Position numbers and translations under genes: made by a program. This document shows positions 16,856 through 26,816 of a DNA stretch of 64,000 bases, one piece after another (the stretch's first letter is position 1; each line of letters starts with the position of its first letter). Under the pieces are notes generated by a model that saw only the letters and a list, made by a program, of their open reading frames with translations, searched no databases and had not been told where the DNA came from. Source of the DNA: Methanooceanicella nereidis (GTDB taxonomy: Archaea > Halobacteriota > Methanocellia > Methanocellales > Methanocellaceae); the NCBI RefSeq assembly GCF_021023085.1, contig NZ_PGCK01000008.1:107737-171736 (forward strand), written 5' to 3'.

Positions 16856-17008
16856 TTATCATATATAGTATTAATATTTTTCTTAAATGTAACACTAAAT
16901 TTTAAAAATTTAATTATTCGTATAAAATTTGTTATGTACAATACAACAAGTATACTTTTAATGATAAAAATTTGTGATCAGAATAAATAAAAAAAGAATG
17001 GCCGGGGC
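16856..17008. other. AT-rich spacer with GTAACAC box
   Basis: Continues the 470-bp gene-poor stretch. GTAACAC lies at 16889-16895, followed by runs of T and A. Apart from this box and the features listed before it, I see nothing coding. Confidence 0.4.
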
Positions 17009-18148
17009 TTATATCTGCCCCTGTACCTTCACTATCCTGGCGATGTCCGATCCGACATCGGAAGTTCCCGCTGTGCCGCCCAGGTCGTATGTCCTGACCT
17101 TTCCTTGCTTCAGGTTGGCCTCTATCGCCTTGACAATGGCATCAGCTGCCTGCTTCTCGCCGAGATGGTCGAGCAATAACGCGCCTGCCCATATCGTAGC
17201 TATCGGGTTGACCTTGTTCAGGCCCTTATACTTCGGCGCCGAGCCTCCCATGGGCTCGAACATGCTCGTGCCTTTCGGGTTGACGTTGCCGCCCGGGGCA
17301 AGTCCCAGGCCGCCCTGTATCATGGCGCCAAGGTCTGTGATTATATCGCCGAACATGTTGGGCGTGACCACTACGTCGAAGAACTCCGGGTTCTTGACGA
17401 ACCACATGGTGACCGCGTCCACGAAATTAAAGTCGGTCTGCACGTCCGGGTAATTCTTCGCGGTCTCGGTGAACACGTCCCTCCAGAGGCCATAGCATTC
17501 CGTCATTACATTCGCCTTGTCCACGCTTGAAAGATGCTTGCGCCTCTGCCTGGCCAGGTCGAACGAGTATTCCATGATGCGCTTGGCGCCTTCCCTGCTA
17601 ACAACGCCTATCTGGTAACCTATCTCGTCGCTGTCCGTCTCGATGTCGAGATTGAACTTTACGGCATAGATATCTCTCTTCAGCTCAAGCTCCTGCTTCT
17701 CCGCTCCCTTCTTCACGCGGCCGCCAAGGCCGACATAGAAGTCCTCGGTGTTCTCCCTGACCACCATGAAGTCTATGTCCTTTGAGGTCTTGTTCTTCAG
17801 CGGCGTCTCGACGCCATCGAGAAGCTTCACCGGCCTGAGATTGATGTACTGGTCATAGTAGAACCTCATCTTCAGCAGGACGCCTTTCTCAAGTATGCCT
17901 GCCTTGACCTTTCTCTCGTCGCCGAGCGAGCCGAGATATATTGCCCTGTATCTTCCAAGCTCTTTCAGCGACTCCTCGGAGATCGTCTCCCCTGTCGCGA
18001 CATAGTGGTCTGCGCCGAAAGGCATGTGTATCCAGTCTACGTTAAAGCCGTATACTTCCCCGGCCGCCTCTATTACCTTTTTACCCTCGGCTATGACTTC
18101 CGGTCCTATGCCGTCGCCCGATATCACCGGTACTTTGTAAGTTGCCAT
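17009..18148 (-). CDS. leuB: Isocitrate/isopropylmalate dehydrogenase family enzyme
   Basis: A 379-residue beta-decarboxylating dehydrogenase. It starts with the family's [13 protein letters not shown], has the [10 protein letters not shown] loop near residue 130, and the metal and NAD motifs [11 protein letters not shown] near residue 263 and [10 protein letters not shown] near residue 297. It is 14 bp downstream of the LeuD-type gene in one operon, so it should act after that dehydratase: oxidation of 3-isopropylmalate (leucine), methylmalate (isoleucine) or homoisocitrate (coenzyme B). At 379 residues it is a longer subtype; sequence alone does not decide between these roles, so the symbol is tentative. 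Confidence 0.88.
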   Translation of the reverse strand: MATYKVPVISGDGIGPEVIAEGKKVIEAAGEVYGFNVDWIHMPFGADHYVATGETISEESLKELGRYRAIYLGSLGDERKVKAGILEKGVLLKMRFYYDQYINLRPVKLLDGVETPLKNKTSKDIDFMVVRENTEDFYVGLGGRVKKGAEKQELELKRDIYAVKFNLDIETDSDEIGYQIGVVSREGAKRIMEYSFDLARQRRKHLSSVDKANVMTECYGLWRDVFTETAKNYPDVQTDFNFVDAVTMWFVKNPEFFDVVVTPNMFGDIITDLGAMIQGGLGLAPGGNVNPKGTSMFEPMGGSAPKYKGLNKVNPIATIWAGALLLDHLGEKQAADAIVKAIEANLKQGKVRTYDLGGTAGTSDVGSDIARIVKVQGQI

Positions 18149-18162
18149 TAATGATCCTCCCT

Positions 18163-18669
18163 TTAACCCCTGTTTTTCCTCTCCACAATCTTCCTGGTAA
18201 ACTCTATGAGCCCGCCGCTCCTGACTATGTCCATCAGGAAATCGGGTATGGGAGTGGAACTGTATATCTCGTTCTTTGTGACGTTCTTTATGATACCTTT
18301 CTCCATGTCGACCTCGAGCATGTCGCCTTCGGCTATCCTGTCAGCGTCCTTGCATTCAAGCAGCGGTACGCCTATGTTCACAGAATTCCTGAAGAATATG
18401 CGCGCGAAGGATTTTGCTATTACGCACTTCACTCCTGCTCCCTTAATGGCTAAAGGCGCATGCTCTCTGCTCGAGCCGCAGCCGAAGTTCTCCCCGGCAA
18501 CGATGAAGTCCCCTTCCTTTACGTTATCCTTGAACTCGGGCCTTACGCCTTCAAAGGCGTGCTTCGCCAGGTCCTTCGCGTCATTCAGTATAAGGAATCT
18601 GCCCGGTATCACCGCGTCAGTGTCGACGTCGTCGCCGAACTTCCATGCTTTTCCTGCCATCTTAAACAC
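18163..18669 (-). CDS. leuD: 3-Isopropylmalate/homoaconitate dehydratase small subunit
   Basis: A 168-residue swivel-domain subunit. It has [15 protein letters not shown] near residue 10 and the G-C-G-S-S-R-E-H-A motif near residue 62, which binds substrate carboxylates. The length is that of the short archaeal class. It overlaps the large subunit gene by eight bases. In methanogens this class includes both isopropylmalate isomerase and the homoaconitase of coenzyme B synthesis; the choice depends on a short loop I cannot classify with confidence. Confidence 0.9.
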   Translation of the reverse strand: MFKMAGKAWKFGDDVDTDAVIPGRFLILNDAKDLAKHAFEGVRPEFKDNVKEGDFIVAGENFGCGSSREHAPLAIKGAGVKCVIAKSFARIFFRNSVNIGVPLLECKDADRIAEGDMLEVDMEKGIIKNVTKNEIYSSTPIPDFLMDIVRSGGLIEFTRKIVERKNRG

Positions 18670-19939
18670 TCCTCGGGTCAGTTATCTTTCCTTTTATCGC
18701 GGACGCGGCAGCCGTCGCAGGCGAGCTAAGATATACGAACGCATCGGCGCTACCCTGCCTTCCCTTGAAGTTCCTGTTGGACGTCGCGATACAGACCTCT
18801 CCCGGTCCCAGCAGGCCGAAAGATCCGCCCATGCATGGTCCGCAGCACGGCGATTCCACCAGAGCGCCAGCGTTCATGAACTGCTCAACAAGGCCGGCCT
18901 TCAACGCCTTCATATATTCAGTCCTGGACGCGGGGATCACCAGCAGGCGGACGCCTTTAGCGACAGGCCTGTCGCCCATGATATCCGCTGCGATCTTTAG
19001 GTCCTCGAACCTCCCGTTCGTACAAGATCCCAGCAGCACCTGGTCGATCTTCTTACCCTCGACCTCTGTGACGTCCACGACGTTGTCCACATTATGGGGG
19101 CACGCTACCTGCGGCGGCATGTCGCTCACGTCATATTTCCTTATATCAGAGTAATTCGCGCCATCGTCGCTCTTAAGGTCCGTGTCCAGCTTATATCCCG
19201 GCACGCGTTCCTTTATGTACTCTTCCGTGATGCTGTCGGGCTCGATGATGCCGGCTTTTCCGCCCATCTCGATCGCCATGTTCGAGATGGTCATGCGCTG
19301 CGAGACATCCAGCGATTTTACGGCATCTCCCGCATATTCGCACGCCTTATATCTAGCTCCGTCAGCTCCGATGTCCCCGATTAGCTTTAAAATAATGTCC
19401 TTGGAGTAAACGCGCTCACCTAAACGGCCGTTTACCTCAAACCTGATGGTCTCAGGCACTCTAAACCATAACTTCCCAATAGCGAATACAGCTGCCATAT
19501 CGGTGGAACCAATTCCGGTTGCGAACGCACCAAGGGAACCGTATGCACATGTATGCGAGTCGGAGCCCACGACGAGCTGTCCCGGTAACACGTGACCTTT
19601 CTCGGGCATGACCTGGTGGCATACGCCCTCGAAGATGTCATAGAAGTTCTTGATATCCTGCTCGGCCACGAACTTCCTTAACATGATGTGGTTCTGCGCC
19701 GCGTTAAGCGAATCCGCGGGCACCTGGTGGTCGAATAAAATGACTATCTTATCCGGGTCCCACACCTTCTTTTCTTTCTCATTCCTCATTATTTCGTAAA
19801 AGCCTTCGACAGCCAGAGGCCCCGTTATGTCGTGGGTCATCGCGCGGTCTATGTTAGCCAGCACGAAGTCCCCCGCCTTAACGGGCCTCTCTGCAGCCCG
19901 GCTGAAAATTTTTTCTGTTATGGTTTGTTTATCGGACAT
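18662..19939 (-). CDS. leuC: 3-Isopropylmalate/homoaconitate dehydratase large subunit
   Basis: A 425-residue aconitase-superfamily catalytic subunit. The [4Fe-4S] ligands are visible as G-S-C-T-N-G-R near residue 308 and [10 protein letters not shown] near residue 367. [12 protein letters not shown] near residue 126 is the conserved active-site segment, and F-D-H-Q-V-P-A lies near residue 70. It is the first gene of a three-gene operon (large subunit, small subunit, dehydrogenase), a complete isomerise-then-oxidise module of a 2-oxoacid chain-extension pathway. Confidence 0.92.
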   Translation of the reverse strand: MSDKQTITEKIFSRAAERPVKAGDFVLANIDRAMTHDITGPLAVEGFYEIMRNEKEKKVWDPDKIVILFDHQVPADSLNAAQNHIMLRKFVAEQDIKNFYDIFEGVCHQVMPEKGHVLPGQLVVGSDSHTCAYGSLGAFATGIGSTDMAAVFAIGKLWFRVPETIRFEVNGRLGERVYSKDIILKLIGDIGADGARYKACEYAGDAVKSLDVSQRMTISNMAIEMGGKAGIIEPDSITEEYIKERVPGYKLDTDLKSDDGANYSDIRKYDVSDMPPQVACPHNVDNVVDVTEVEGKKIDQVLLGSCTNGRFEDLKIAADIMGDRPVAKGVRLLVIPASRTEYMKALKAGLVEQFMNAGALVESPCCGPCMGGSFGLLGPGEVCIATSNRNFKGRQGSADAFVYLSSPATAAASAIKGKITDPRSV

Positions 19940-20080
19940 ATTTATTCCAACCCATAATCTGCAGAACTCCTTATAAAACTAACCGTGCTAACATATAGCT
20001 CGGTCCTGAAGAAAAAGAAAATTAAGTGCCTGTTTTTATATCAATCAGGACTCCAGGCAGTCATCCTTTAATTCTTTTTT
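19940..20080. other. Intergenic promoter side of the LeuC operon
   Basis: First part of a 540-bp gap. It contains the upstream region of the LeuC operon; no gene is visible. The remainder of the gap is the repeat element at 20081-20355 plus the RPA promoter, an AT-rich stretch ending near 20460. Confidence 0.4.
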
Positions 20081-20355
20081 GATCAAGCCCAACACAAAGG
20101 CAACAAAGGACACGGTTTTCTTCACCACGAAGCGCTCGATGGGCTCAAGGGTACGCCATTTTTCACCACGAAGCGCGCAAAGGCGAGTAAGGTATACTAA
20201 TTTTTAAAGTATATGATGATCTTCTAAAAAAGTCCTTTGTGAACCCTCGAGCCCTTAGCGCCCTTCGTGGTGGAAACTGGTGGTCCTTATTCGCCTTCGT
20301 GCGCTTTGTGGTTAAGAAAACCGTGTCCTTTGTTACCTTTGTGTCAAACTTGACC
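20081..20355. repeat. CACGAAG-type inverted-repeat element, copy A
   Basis: The ends are inverted repeats: the left end reads AACACAAAGGCAACAAAGGA and the right end, reversed, GACACAAAGGTAACAAAGGA, both followed by CACGGTTTTCTT. Inside are CACCACGAAGCGC and CTTCGTGGTGG words in opposite orientation around a short AT-rich centre with TCTAAAAAAGTCCTTTGTGA. The same centre and arms recur near 29.9-30.3, 59.9-60.9 and 63.7 kb. A 64-codon frame inside it is a by-product of the repeat and is not called as a gene. Confidence 0.85.
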
Positions 20356-20478
20356 AAAGATGAACCAACATATATATCAAAAAATTACAGGACAGAGTGA
20401 TTTGTAGATCCTTTAAAGTTTTCATGTCCCAAACTTTTAATATGGTTTAAGCATTAACTCTGGAAGAGCGTGCTAAGT

Positions 20479-21600
20479 ATGTCTGACATTCTTGATATAT
20501 ACGAAAAAATAGGCGGAAAGGTCACCCAGAAGGAATTTAATAAGCTAATAGATGAAAAGATGGAGATAATGGGCGGCCTGTGCGATGAGCGCACGGCGGC
20601 GCTGCTCGTTGCCCATGACCTGGGTGTGGAAGGCGTCAACGCCATAAAGATCATCGACATTTCACTCGACAAGAAAAACGTGGAATTTTTAGGCAAGATC
20701 ATAAGCGCATTCGAGCCCCGCGAGTTCAACAGAAATGACGGCACGGTCGGAAAAGTATGCACCATAACCGTCGGGGACGAAACGGGCGATGTACGGGTAA
20801 CGCTCTGGGACGAGCTTGCAGAGGCCGTGAAGACCGGCGACCTGAAAGAGGGCGACGTAATAAGAGTAAAAGGATATGTCAAGGAAGGCCAGCAGGGGCT
20901 GGAAGTTCATTTAGGCAGGGGAGGCGGGATCTCTAAGGAAGAAGGTGAGACCGTCAACGTCAAGGACCCCATGATAAGCATCGGAGAAGTGCAGCTGGGA
21001 ATGGGTAACATGTGCACCCGCGGCGTACTGCTCTCGAAGCAGGATATACGCACGTTCAACCGCAAGGACGGCTCCACCGGCTGCGTGACAGGCATCATCA
21101 TAGGGGACGAGACGGGTAAGATAAAGGTCACCCTGTGGGACAATAAAGCCAAAGAGATCGACGGGTTCGAACCAGGGGACTCTATAGAGCTGCTGCACGG
21201 CTACACAAGGGAGTCCTTTGACGGCAGCGTAGAGATACAGGTCGGCAACAGGGGCATGATCAGGATGTCCGAGATACCCGTGAGATATGAAGAAAAGGTC
21301 ACAAAGATCGGTGAGATAGAGCCTGACAAATTTTACAATATAAAGGGCATTGTGACGGGGATCGACGGAGTAAGGGAGTTCACTACCAGGGACGGAAAGC
21401 CCGGAAGGCTCTGCAGCGTTCATATCTCCGACGATAGCGGCCGTATAAGGGTCGTGTTCTGGGGAGAGCACGCAAACTTCGCAGAAGCGCTTTCAATAGG
21501 CGACGAGATACTCGTCACGGACGTCCAGTCAAGAGTGGGCTTCAGGGACGAGATGGAATTATCCGCGAACTGGCGCAGCACCGTAAGAAGGCTGAAGTGA
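20479..21600 (+). CDS. RPA-like single-stranded DNA-binding protein, three OB folds
   Basis: A 373-residue protein from the ATG at 20479 (a GTG at 20470 is too close to the purine run GGAAGAG). After an N-terminal helical part there are three similar OB-fold units near residues 70-150, 180-260 and 280-365. Each shows the pattern R-x-F-x-x-x-D-G-x-x-G-x-V followed by I-x-x-D-x-T-G-x-I/V-R/K-V-T/V-L/F-W. This is the euryarchaeal RPA type that coats single-stranded DNA in replication and repair. No zinc finger is visible. It is monocistronic with a terminator after it. Confidence 0.9.
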   Translation: MSDILDIYEKIGGKVTQKEFNKLIDEKMEIMGGLCDERTAALLVAHDLGVEGVNAIKIIDISLDKKNVEFLGKIISAFEPREFNRNDGTVGKVCTITVGDETGDVRVTLWDELAEAVKTGDLKEGDVIRVKGYVKEGQQGLEVHLGRGGGISKEEGETVNVKDPMISIGEVQLGMGNMCTRGVLLSKQDIRTFNRKDGSTGCVTGIIIGDETGKIKVTLWDNKAKEIDGFEPGDSIELLHGYTRESFDGSVEIQVGNRGMIRMSEIPVRYEEKVTKIGEIEPDKFYNIKGIVTGIDGVREFTTRDGKPGRLCSVHISDDSGRIRVVFWGEHANFAEALSIGDEILVTDVQSRVGFRDEMELSANWRSTVRRLK

Positions 21601-21606
21601 ATATGT

Positions 21607-21640
21607 TGCCCGGGCATATCGGGCTCTCATTTTTTCTGTA
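21607..21640 (+). terminator. Hairpin and T run after the RPA-like gene
   Basis: GCCCG-GGCATAT-CGGGC followed by TCTCATTTTTTCT, seven bases after the stop codon. Confidence 0.6.
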
Positions 21641-21668
21641 GAACAAACTATTTATTTTCAGTCGATCG

Positions 21669-22100
21669 ATGAATAGTGTCATGATCGAGTCCCTGCCCTC
21701 ATGGTCCGTTTACCTGTTCATCATACTCATATTGATAATAGACGTCATATCGTTCCTCGGCATAGTCCTGACCGGCGTGATACTGGTAGGACTGTTCACG
21801 GGCAAGATAGCATACGGCGTTCTGGAAAAGACTATATATTCGGCTTTGAACTTCGCCCTTTGCACGCTTGAGGACGCTCTTGAGGATTCCAGATATGGCG
21901 GTCTATCGATCTTTATCGTGCCGGTCGTTGTGGCGATTAAGATCGCCTACGGGATAGTAAGCGCCATAAAGAACTTATTCGAGGGGCTTCTAGGGCTGGG
22001 AGCAGGCATCGCCGGGATCGCTTTTATCGTTATCAACATCCTGGTGCTCGTCGTTATAAACGGGGCTCTCGTATGGCTTATCCTCAACTATGCGATCTGA
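21669..22100 (+). CDS. Small multi-pass membrane protein of unknown function
   Basis: 143 residues, mostly hydrophobic, with TM segments near residues 13-45 (possibly two), 78-97 and 108-140. The loop near residues 65-75 is acidic (T-L-E-D-A-L-E-D-S-R). I do not recognise a family. It follows the RPA terminator closely on the same strand and is convergent with the sensor kinase downstream. Confidence 0.65.
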   Translation: MNSVMIESLPSWSVYLFIILILIIDVISFLGIVLTGVILVGLFTGKIAYGVLEKTIYSALNFALCTLEDALEDSRYGGLSIFIVPVVVAIKIAYGIVSAIKNLFEGLLGLGAGIAGIAFIVINILVLVVINGALVWLILNYAI

Positions 22101-22113
22101 CGCTTTCGGATGA

Positions 22114-24579
22114 TCAACAGTCTTCATGTGGTTGATTTTTATATTTTGTCTCTTTGAACTCTATTCTGAACTCCGTACCTATGCCATTGAAGAATTCGAT
22201 CTTCCCGTCAAGCTGGTCGGTAAGGGTATATACCAGTTGAAGCCCAAGCGACCGGGAATTTTGAATATTGATATCTTTAGGCAGGCCTATCCCATTGTCT
22301 TTTACCATAAGCCTGTAATGCTCCCCGTCAAAATGTAGCTTTACTGCGACATCGCCTTTTCTATCGTCGGGGAACGCATGTTTCAACGAGTTCGATACAA
22401 GCTCGTTTATTATAAGGCCGCATGGTATCGCCGTATCTATGCTTAGATAGACATCGTCCACATCTACGTTTATCGATATGTCCCCGGAGTTTATCTTATA
22501 CGAACGGAACAGGTGTGATACCAGGCTTATCACATATTCTCTAAAGCTTATCTTTGACAGGTCCTTAGACTGGTAAAGCCTCTCATGTAAAAGGGCCATC
22601 GACTTGATCCTGTTCTGGCTCTCGATGAACATATCCCTTGTACTTTTATCGGCAATATTGTTTGACTGCAAGTTTAAAAGGCTGGAAATGATCTGCAGAT
22701 TATTTTTTACACGGTGATGTATTTCCTTCAAAAGGACTTCTTTTTCAGTCAGGGATCTCTTTATATGTTCCTCGGCCCGCTTTCGCCCGGTTATATCTCT
22801 CACAATTATCTGGATCACGGGAATGTCCTGATAGTAGAATGGCGTGGCAGAGATCTCGACATCGATCGTACTCCCGTCGGCCCGCTCAAGCTTTTCTTCA
22901 ATTGACTGGATAGGGGTCATGTCCTCTTTCAAATTTTTCATCATTACATTACATTTTATTTTATCTACCGGCCTGATGAAGTCAAACATTGACTTACCTA
23001 TTATTTCATCCGGGGAAGAACAACCTAAAAGCTTAGCTCCGGCATGATTTATGAATTTTATTTTCTCTTCGCCGCATATGGCGATCATATCCGGCGACAT
23101 CTCTACAAGACCGCGATACCTCTCCTCGCTTTCCATTATGGCAGTTTCCGATATCTTGCTGATGGTGATATCCTGGATTATGGTCACAAAATGATATAGC
23201 TCAGTGCTGTATGCAGTTACCGATAACCATCTTTCCAGGCTCTCGCTGTAAGCCGTAAAACTTATGCCCTTTCCTGTCAGCGCGACCTTGCCGTAAGTCC
23301 CTATCCAGTCAAAGGTCTCATCTTTTATCCCTGGAAAGACCTCTGACGCTTTTTTACCTATAATGTCCTGTTTATTTCTGCCCATAATTTTTTCAAAAGC
23401 TTCATTGGTGTCAATGAAAATCGAATCGTACGGGCGGCCTATCTCGTCCAGCAATATCCTGTTATAGGAGAATCCATTAAGCATGTTCTGGAATAGTGAA
23501 CGGTACATGAGCTCGCTTTTTTGAAGACTGTCCTTAGACCTGTTCAACGAGCCAAGCATGCCGTTAATATTACCGGCAAGTTCCGATAGCTCATCATCGC
23601 CCGGGATAGATACCCTGGCAGAGTTATTGCCCCTGGCCGTGATTTCGTTCACGCTCTTACTCAGGGCGTCAAGCCTTGACAGTACGGTCTTTTCGATCAT
23701 GAACATCATCACTAATCCTAATACGAGACATACTGAAGTTATAGTGATCAGGAAAAAGATATTCGCTTCCTGGCCTTGATCGTAGATAGGTCTGGACGCG
23801 TCTACACTCAGGACGATCGCAGGAAACCCGTGAATATCATCCATCACTTTATATCCGTAGACCCGATCCGATGAAGGTATGTTCACATGGATCGGTTTGT
23901 CATGATCGATACCGGATATAGCGTCTTTATAGTCTTCAGGCAAGTCCGATGCGCCGAGAGTGTACATATTTACTGACAGGTGGACGATCCTGGATAGATC
24001 ATTGATCTTTTTATCATCGAAAAACCGTCCCATTATAAGGGTGCCGGCCGGGGGGCCGGTCATATCACTTTTCAGGATGGGTCTGGCGATGACCGATGTA
24101 GGCATATCCTGCAGGACGATAAAACCGGATACCCTGCTATCTTCATCATCGCAAAGAAGAGCATCGTCATTGTATATGCAATCGACAAGGCCTTTAGGCA
24201 CAGGGATCTCTTCTTGTGCGTTTAAGTCATAGGCCTTACTATATACTATATGTCCAGAACTATTTACATATACCATGAAGTTGACTTTTAAAGACTCATA
24301 AGTCGTGTCCTCCATATTTGATTGTAAATAATCCAGGTTCCCGTCCTCCATGAATCTATGAGAATCATCCCAGAATGCCCAATCGCGAACGGTATTATCC
24401 ATGTTTGAAATATCATTTTCAAACAAGCTTTCTGCCTGATTGACCTTTTGAGAAATATCATATTCTTCGAGTGCCGTGAAACTGCCCAGTAAAATATACG
24501 TGGTGAATACATGGACTAAAATGGTCAAAGCTATCAGTGTCAATGAGAAAATGATTAGGGTCTTTTTTCGCAATCTCAT
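22114..24579 (-). CDS. CHASE4-HAMP-PAS-PAS sensor histidine kinase (HisKA_2 type)
   Basis: 821 residues. TM1 lies at about 7-30, then an extracellular CHASE4-type domain to about 265 (starts W-A-F-W-D-D-S-H near residue 66), TM2 near 270-295, HAMP to about 345 and two PAS units near 365-475 and 480-605. A HisKA_2 dimerisation domain follows with phosphoacceptor H-H in E-I-H-H-R-V-K-N-N-L near residue 632, and a HATPase domain ends the protein (N-E-L-V-S-N-S-L-K-H, D-N-G-I-G-L-P). It senses an external signal and autophosphorylates. No response regulator lies nearby, which is common in methanogens. The same HisKA_2/HATPase module occurs at 42710-44863. Confidence 0.92.
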   Translation of the reverse strand: MRLRKKTLIIFSLTLIALTILVHVFTTYILLGSFTALEEYDISQKVNQAESLFENDISNMDNTVRDWAFWDDSHRFMEDGNLDYLQSNMEDTTYESLKVNFMVYVNSSGHIVYSKAYDLNAQEEIPVPKGLVDCIYNDDALLCDDEDSRVSGFIVLQDMPTSVIARPILKSDMTGPPAGTLIMGRFFDDKKINDLSRIVHLSVNMYTLGASDLPEDYKDAISGIDHDKPIHVNIPSSDRVYGYKVMDDIHGFPAIVLSVDASRPIYDQGQEANIFFLITITSVCLVLGLVMMFMIEKTVLSRLDALSKSVNEITARGNNSARVSIPGDDELSELAGNINGMLGSLNRSKDSLQKSELMYRSLFQNMLNGFSYNRILLDEIGRPYDSIFIDTNEAFEKIMGRNKQDIIGKKASEVFPGIKDETFDWIGTYGKVALTGKGISFTAYSESLERWLSVTAYSTELYHFVTIIQDITISKISETAIMESEERYRGLVEMSPDMIAICGEEKIKFINHAGAKLLGCSSPDEIIGKSMFDFIRPVDKIKCNVMMKNLKEDMTPIQSIEEKLERADGSTIDVEISATPFYYQDIPVIQIIVRDITGRKRAEEHIKRSLTEKEVLLKEIHHRVKNNLQIISSLLNLQSNNIADKSTRDMFIESQNRIKSMALLHERLYQSKDLSKISFREYVISLVSHLFRSYKINSGDISINVDVDDVYLSIDTAIPCGLIINELVSNSLKHAFPDDRKGDVAVKLHFDGEHYRLMVKDNGIGLPKDINIQNSRSLGLQLVYTLTDQLDGKIEFFNGIGTEFRIEFKETKYKNQPHEDC

Positions 24580-25106
24580 CGATAAGCCTCTCTTCTGACA
24601 CCTCTGAAGACCAGTTTCCTGACATCGCTATTATTGCTCGTTTATCACTGTAGACCAGGATTACTAGAAGCTATGGCTTAAAACATCGAAAATTTCGCCG
24701 TTTTAAGTATTATTATGATTGATTTGTGGAATATTCTGAAAACTGTTAGTATTCATTATATCTTAAAAGTATCCTATAAAATTGGTAATCGCATGATTAT
24801 TATAATAGTATCCTCCTGATAACTAAAGGCTGACTGATGAATGCCTGCAGCGCTTTATTATAGCCCGCTATGATGTCCGGTGATAACCGGCTTACACTAT
24901 TCGGTCTTTTCACTCGGCAACGGTAATATCAGTCCCTGGCATTACCATTAATTGAATAAAACCTTCTAAACTGTAAACTATAAAGGTAAGGTATAAATTA
25001 GACAGATAAAAATAAATATATTAATAATTAATTTATGGCAGCATCGCTTTTAGCTCTTGAGCTTATCTCTCATGTATCGGTGCTAAAGAAAAGGGGGTCC
25101 CGGGTA
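24580..25106. other. Gene-free divergent spacer
   Basis: About 530 bp between the sensor kinase and the MacB-type operon. It is AT-rich with several TATA-like words near 24980-25030, and a small perfect hairpin CCGGT-GATA-ACCGG near 24880. I see no coding frame with a ribosome site and no known RNA. Confidence 0.4.
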
Positions 25107-25790
25107 ATGAACTCGATCGTATCGCTAAAAGGTGTAAATAAAAGTTACCTGATGGGCAAGCATGAGCTCCAGGTGTTAAAGAACATCGATCTTGACATAA
25201 TGAGGGGGGAGTTCGTGAGCATCATGGGCCCTTCAGGGAGCGGTAAAAGCACTCTCATGAACCTCATCGGACTTCTGGACCGCCCCGGAAGCGGCGAGAT
25301 AGCCATTAACGGAAAGGTCATTAATGGCCTGAACGACGTCGAGCTGTCACTGTTGAGGGGTAAGGAGATCGGGTTCATATTCCAGTCCTTTAACCTTGTC
25401 TCAAGGATGACGGCGCTCAAGAACGTGGAACTGCCGATGATATTCCAGAACATCGACCGGGCGCACAGAATAGAGATAGCCGGTAAGATACTGAATGATG
25501 TGGGGCTTGGAGATCGTATGGCCCATCGCCCCAGTGAGCTGTCCGGCGGCCAGAGGCAGCGTGTGGCTATCGCCCGCGCCCTGGTGAACGATCCTGCCAT
25601 TTTACTGGCGGACGAGCCCACCGGCAATCTTGACACGAAGACCGGCGAAGAGATCATGCAGCTATTTACAGAGTTGAATAAAAAAGGCAGGACCATTGTA
25701 ATGGTCACGCATGATCCCGACGTAGCCTCGTTCAGTAACAGGATAGTGAGGCTGAAGGACGGAGAGGTAATAGGAGACGAAAAAAAGTAA
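25107..25790 (+). CDS. MacB/LolD-type ABC ATPase
   Basis: 227 residues from the ATG at 25107 ([14 protein letters not shown]); a frame open from 25035 adds an unrelated leader. Walker [11 protein letters not shown], signature L-S-G-G-Q-R-Q-R-V and Walker [13 protein letters not shown] are of the MacB/LolD/FtsE class. It is followed by a secreted adaptor-like protein and an FtsX/MacB permease, together a mechanotransmission-type ABC system rather than a classical transporter. Confidence 0.92.
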   Translation: MNSIVSLKGVNKSYLMGKHELQVLKNIDLDIMRGEFVSIMGPSGSGKSTLMNLIGLLDRPGSGEIAINGKVINGLNDVELSLLRGKEIGFIFQSFNLVSRMTALKNVELPMIFQNIDRAHRIEIAGKILNDVGLGDRMAHRPSELSGGQRQRVAIARALVNDPAILLADEPTGNLDTKTGEEIMQLFTELNKKGRTIVMVTHDPDVASFSNRIVRLKDGEVIGDEKK

Positions 25791-25832
25791 TGTGGATGTC
25801 ATTAGCTGATCAATATCATGAAGGAGATCATT

Positions 25833-26816
25833 ATGAAGTTTGGTTTGAAGTGTTTTAGTATTTTTGTATTATTAGCGGTTTTATTATCAGTCCCCGCATT
25901 CGCGGGATCGGTCAAGCCCACGCTTGCAATCGTGGGCGATCCTGTAGTCGATCCCGGGTCTCTCATGGCAGGGGATACCGGAGAAATAACATTTACGATC
26001 ACCAACTCATTAAAAACTGTGACAGGGGGAGAAACCACTACTGTCACAGATACGTACAATTATGGCTCCGGCACTTCCAATGGCCTGACTACGCCGTCGC
26101 ATACCCAGACGACAACGACGACAAACTCGGACCTGCCGGATCCGATAAAGATCGAAAAAGTGTCTTTGATATCGGAAGCTCCAGTACGGGTCATCTCAGC
26201 CCCGTTCGAGAACGTCGGCTGTCTCGGGGCCGGTGACATAGCAAAGTTCACATTCCTGGTAAAGGCCGATGACAACGCCCCTGACGGCGTTTACTTCCTG
26301 AAGCTCATGGTCACGACCGATAACAGTGATGTATTCTTGAATTATCCGGTTTATGTTAAGGTGGATAATTCGGGTGTCAAGATGGTTTTGAGCGAGTCTC
26401 CGAAGGCTTTCACCACGGTCAAGAAGAGCGTAGTGTTCGACGTTTTCAACCTGAGGTCCAACACTATCAAGTCTGTCAGTGTCGTACCGGTAGGTGACGA
26501 GTTCGCGTTCAAGCCTGTCCAGGAGTACATTATCGGGGATATTGGCGCCGGAGAGATGTACACCGTGCAGTTCGACGTGTCAAGCAAGAACTCCTCCTAC
26601 AACGGAAACCCGCAGTTCAAGGTAGTATACAAGAACGGTAACAACTGGCACGAGTCAGAGCCGATGACAGTATACGCAGACTCAGTAGATACGCAGAGCA
26701 CCGCATCAAACGCGAATGACCAGACACTGTTATACGTGCTCGGGTTCATCGCTGTGGCCGCTATCCTTTTAGGTCTTGTGTACTTCTTTATGAGAGGTAA
26801 GAGGTCTAAGAAGTGA
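25833..26816 (+). CDS. Secreted membrane-anchored protein of the MacB-like operon (COG1361-like)
   Basis: 327 residues from the ATG at 25833, preceded by AAGGAG with seven-base spacing; the ATG at 25818 is upstream of that site. A signal peptide ends near V-P-A-F-A-G. The extracellular part is beta-rich with a Thr-rich loop (residues about 65-110) and two immunoglobulin-like modules that resemble the COG1361/NEW3 type often paired with archaeal MacB systems. A C-terminal TM helix is followed by R-G-K-R-S-K-K. It probably works as the extracytoplasmic partner of the permease, with which it overlaps by four bases. Confidence 0.8.
   Translation: MKFGLKCFSIFVLLAVLLSVPAFAGSVKPTLAIVGDPVVDPGSLMAGDTGEITFTITNSLKTVTGGETTTVTDTYNYGSGTSNGLTTPSHTQTTTTTNSDLPDPIKIEKVSLISEAPVRVISAPFENVGCLGAGDIAKFTFLVKADDNAPDGVYFLKLMVTTDNSDVFLNYPVYVKVDNSGVKMVLSESPKAFTTVKKSVVFDVFNLRSNTIKSVSVVPVGDEFAFKPVQEYIIGDIGAGEMYTVQFDVSSKNSSYNGNPQFKVVYKNGNNWHESEPMTVYADSVDTQSTASNANDQTLLYVLGFIAVAAILLGLVYFFMRGKRSKK

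Noticed and set aside
20081..20355. Repeats considered as a CRISPR array
   Set aside because: No regular direct repeats with equal spacers; the units are inverted and irregular, and no cas genes are present.
20163..20357. Minus-strand 64-codon frame with FPPRRALRARGFTKDFF-type product
   Set aside because: The same peptide appears from the repeat copies at 30121-30324 and 60009-60239; it is a translation of repeat DNA without ribosome site or conserved start.
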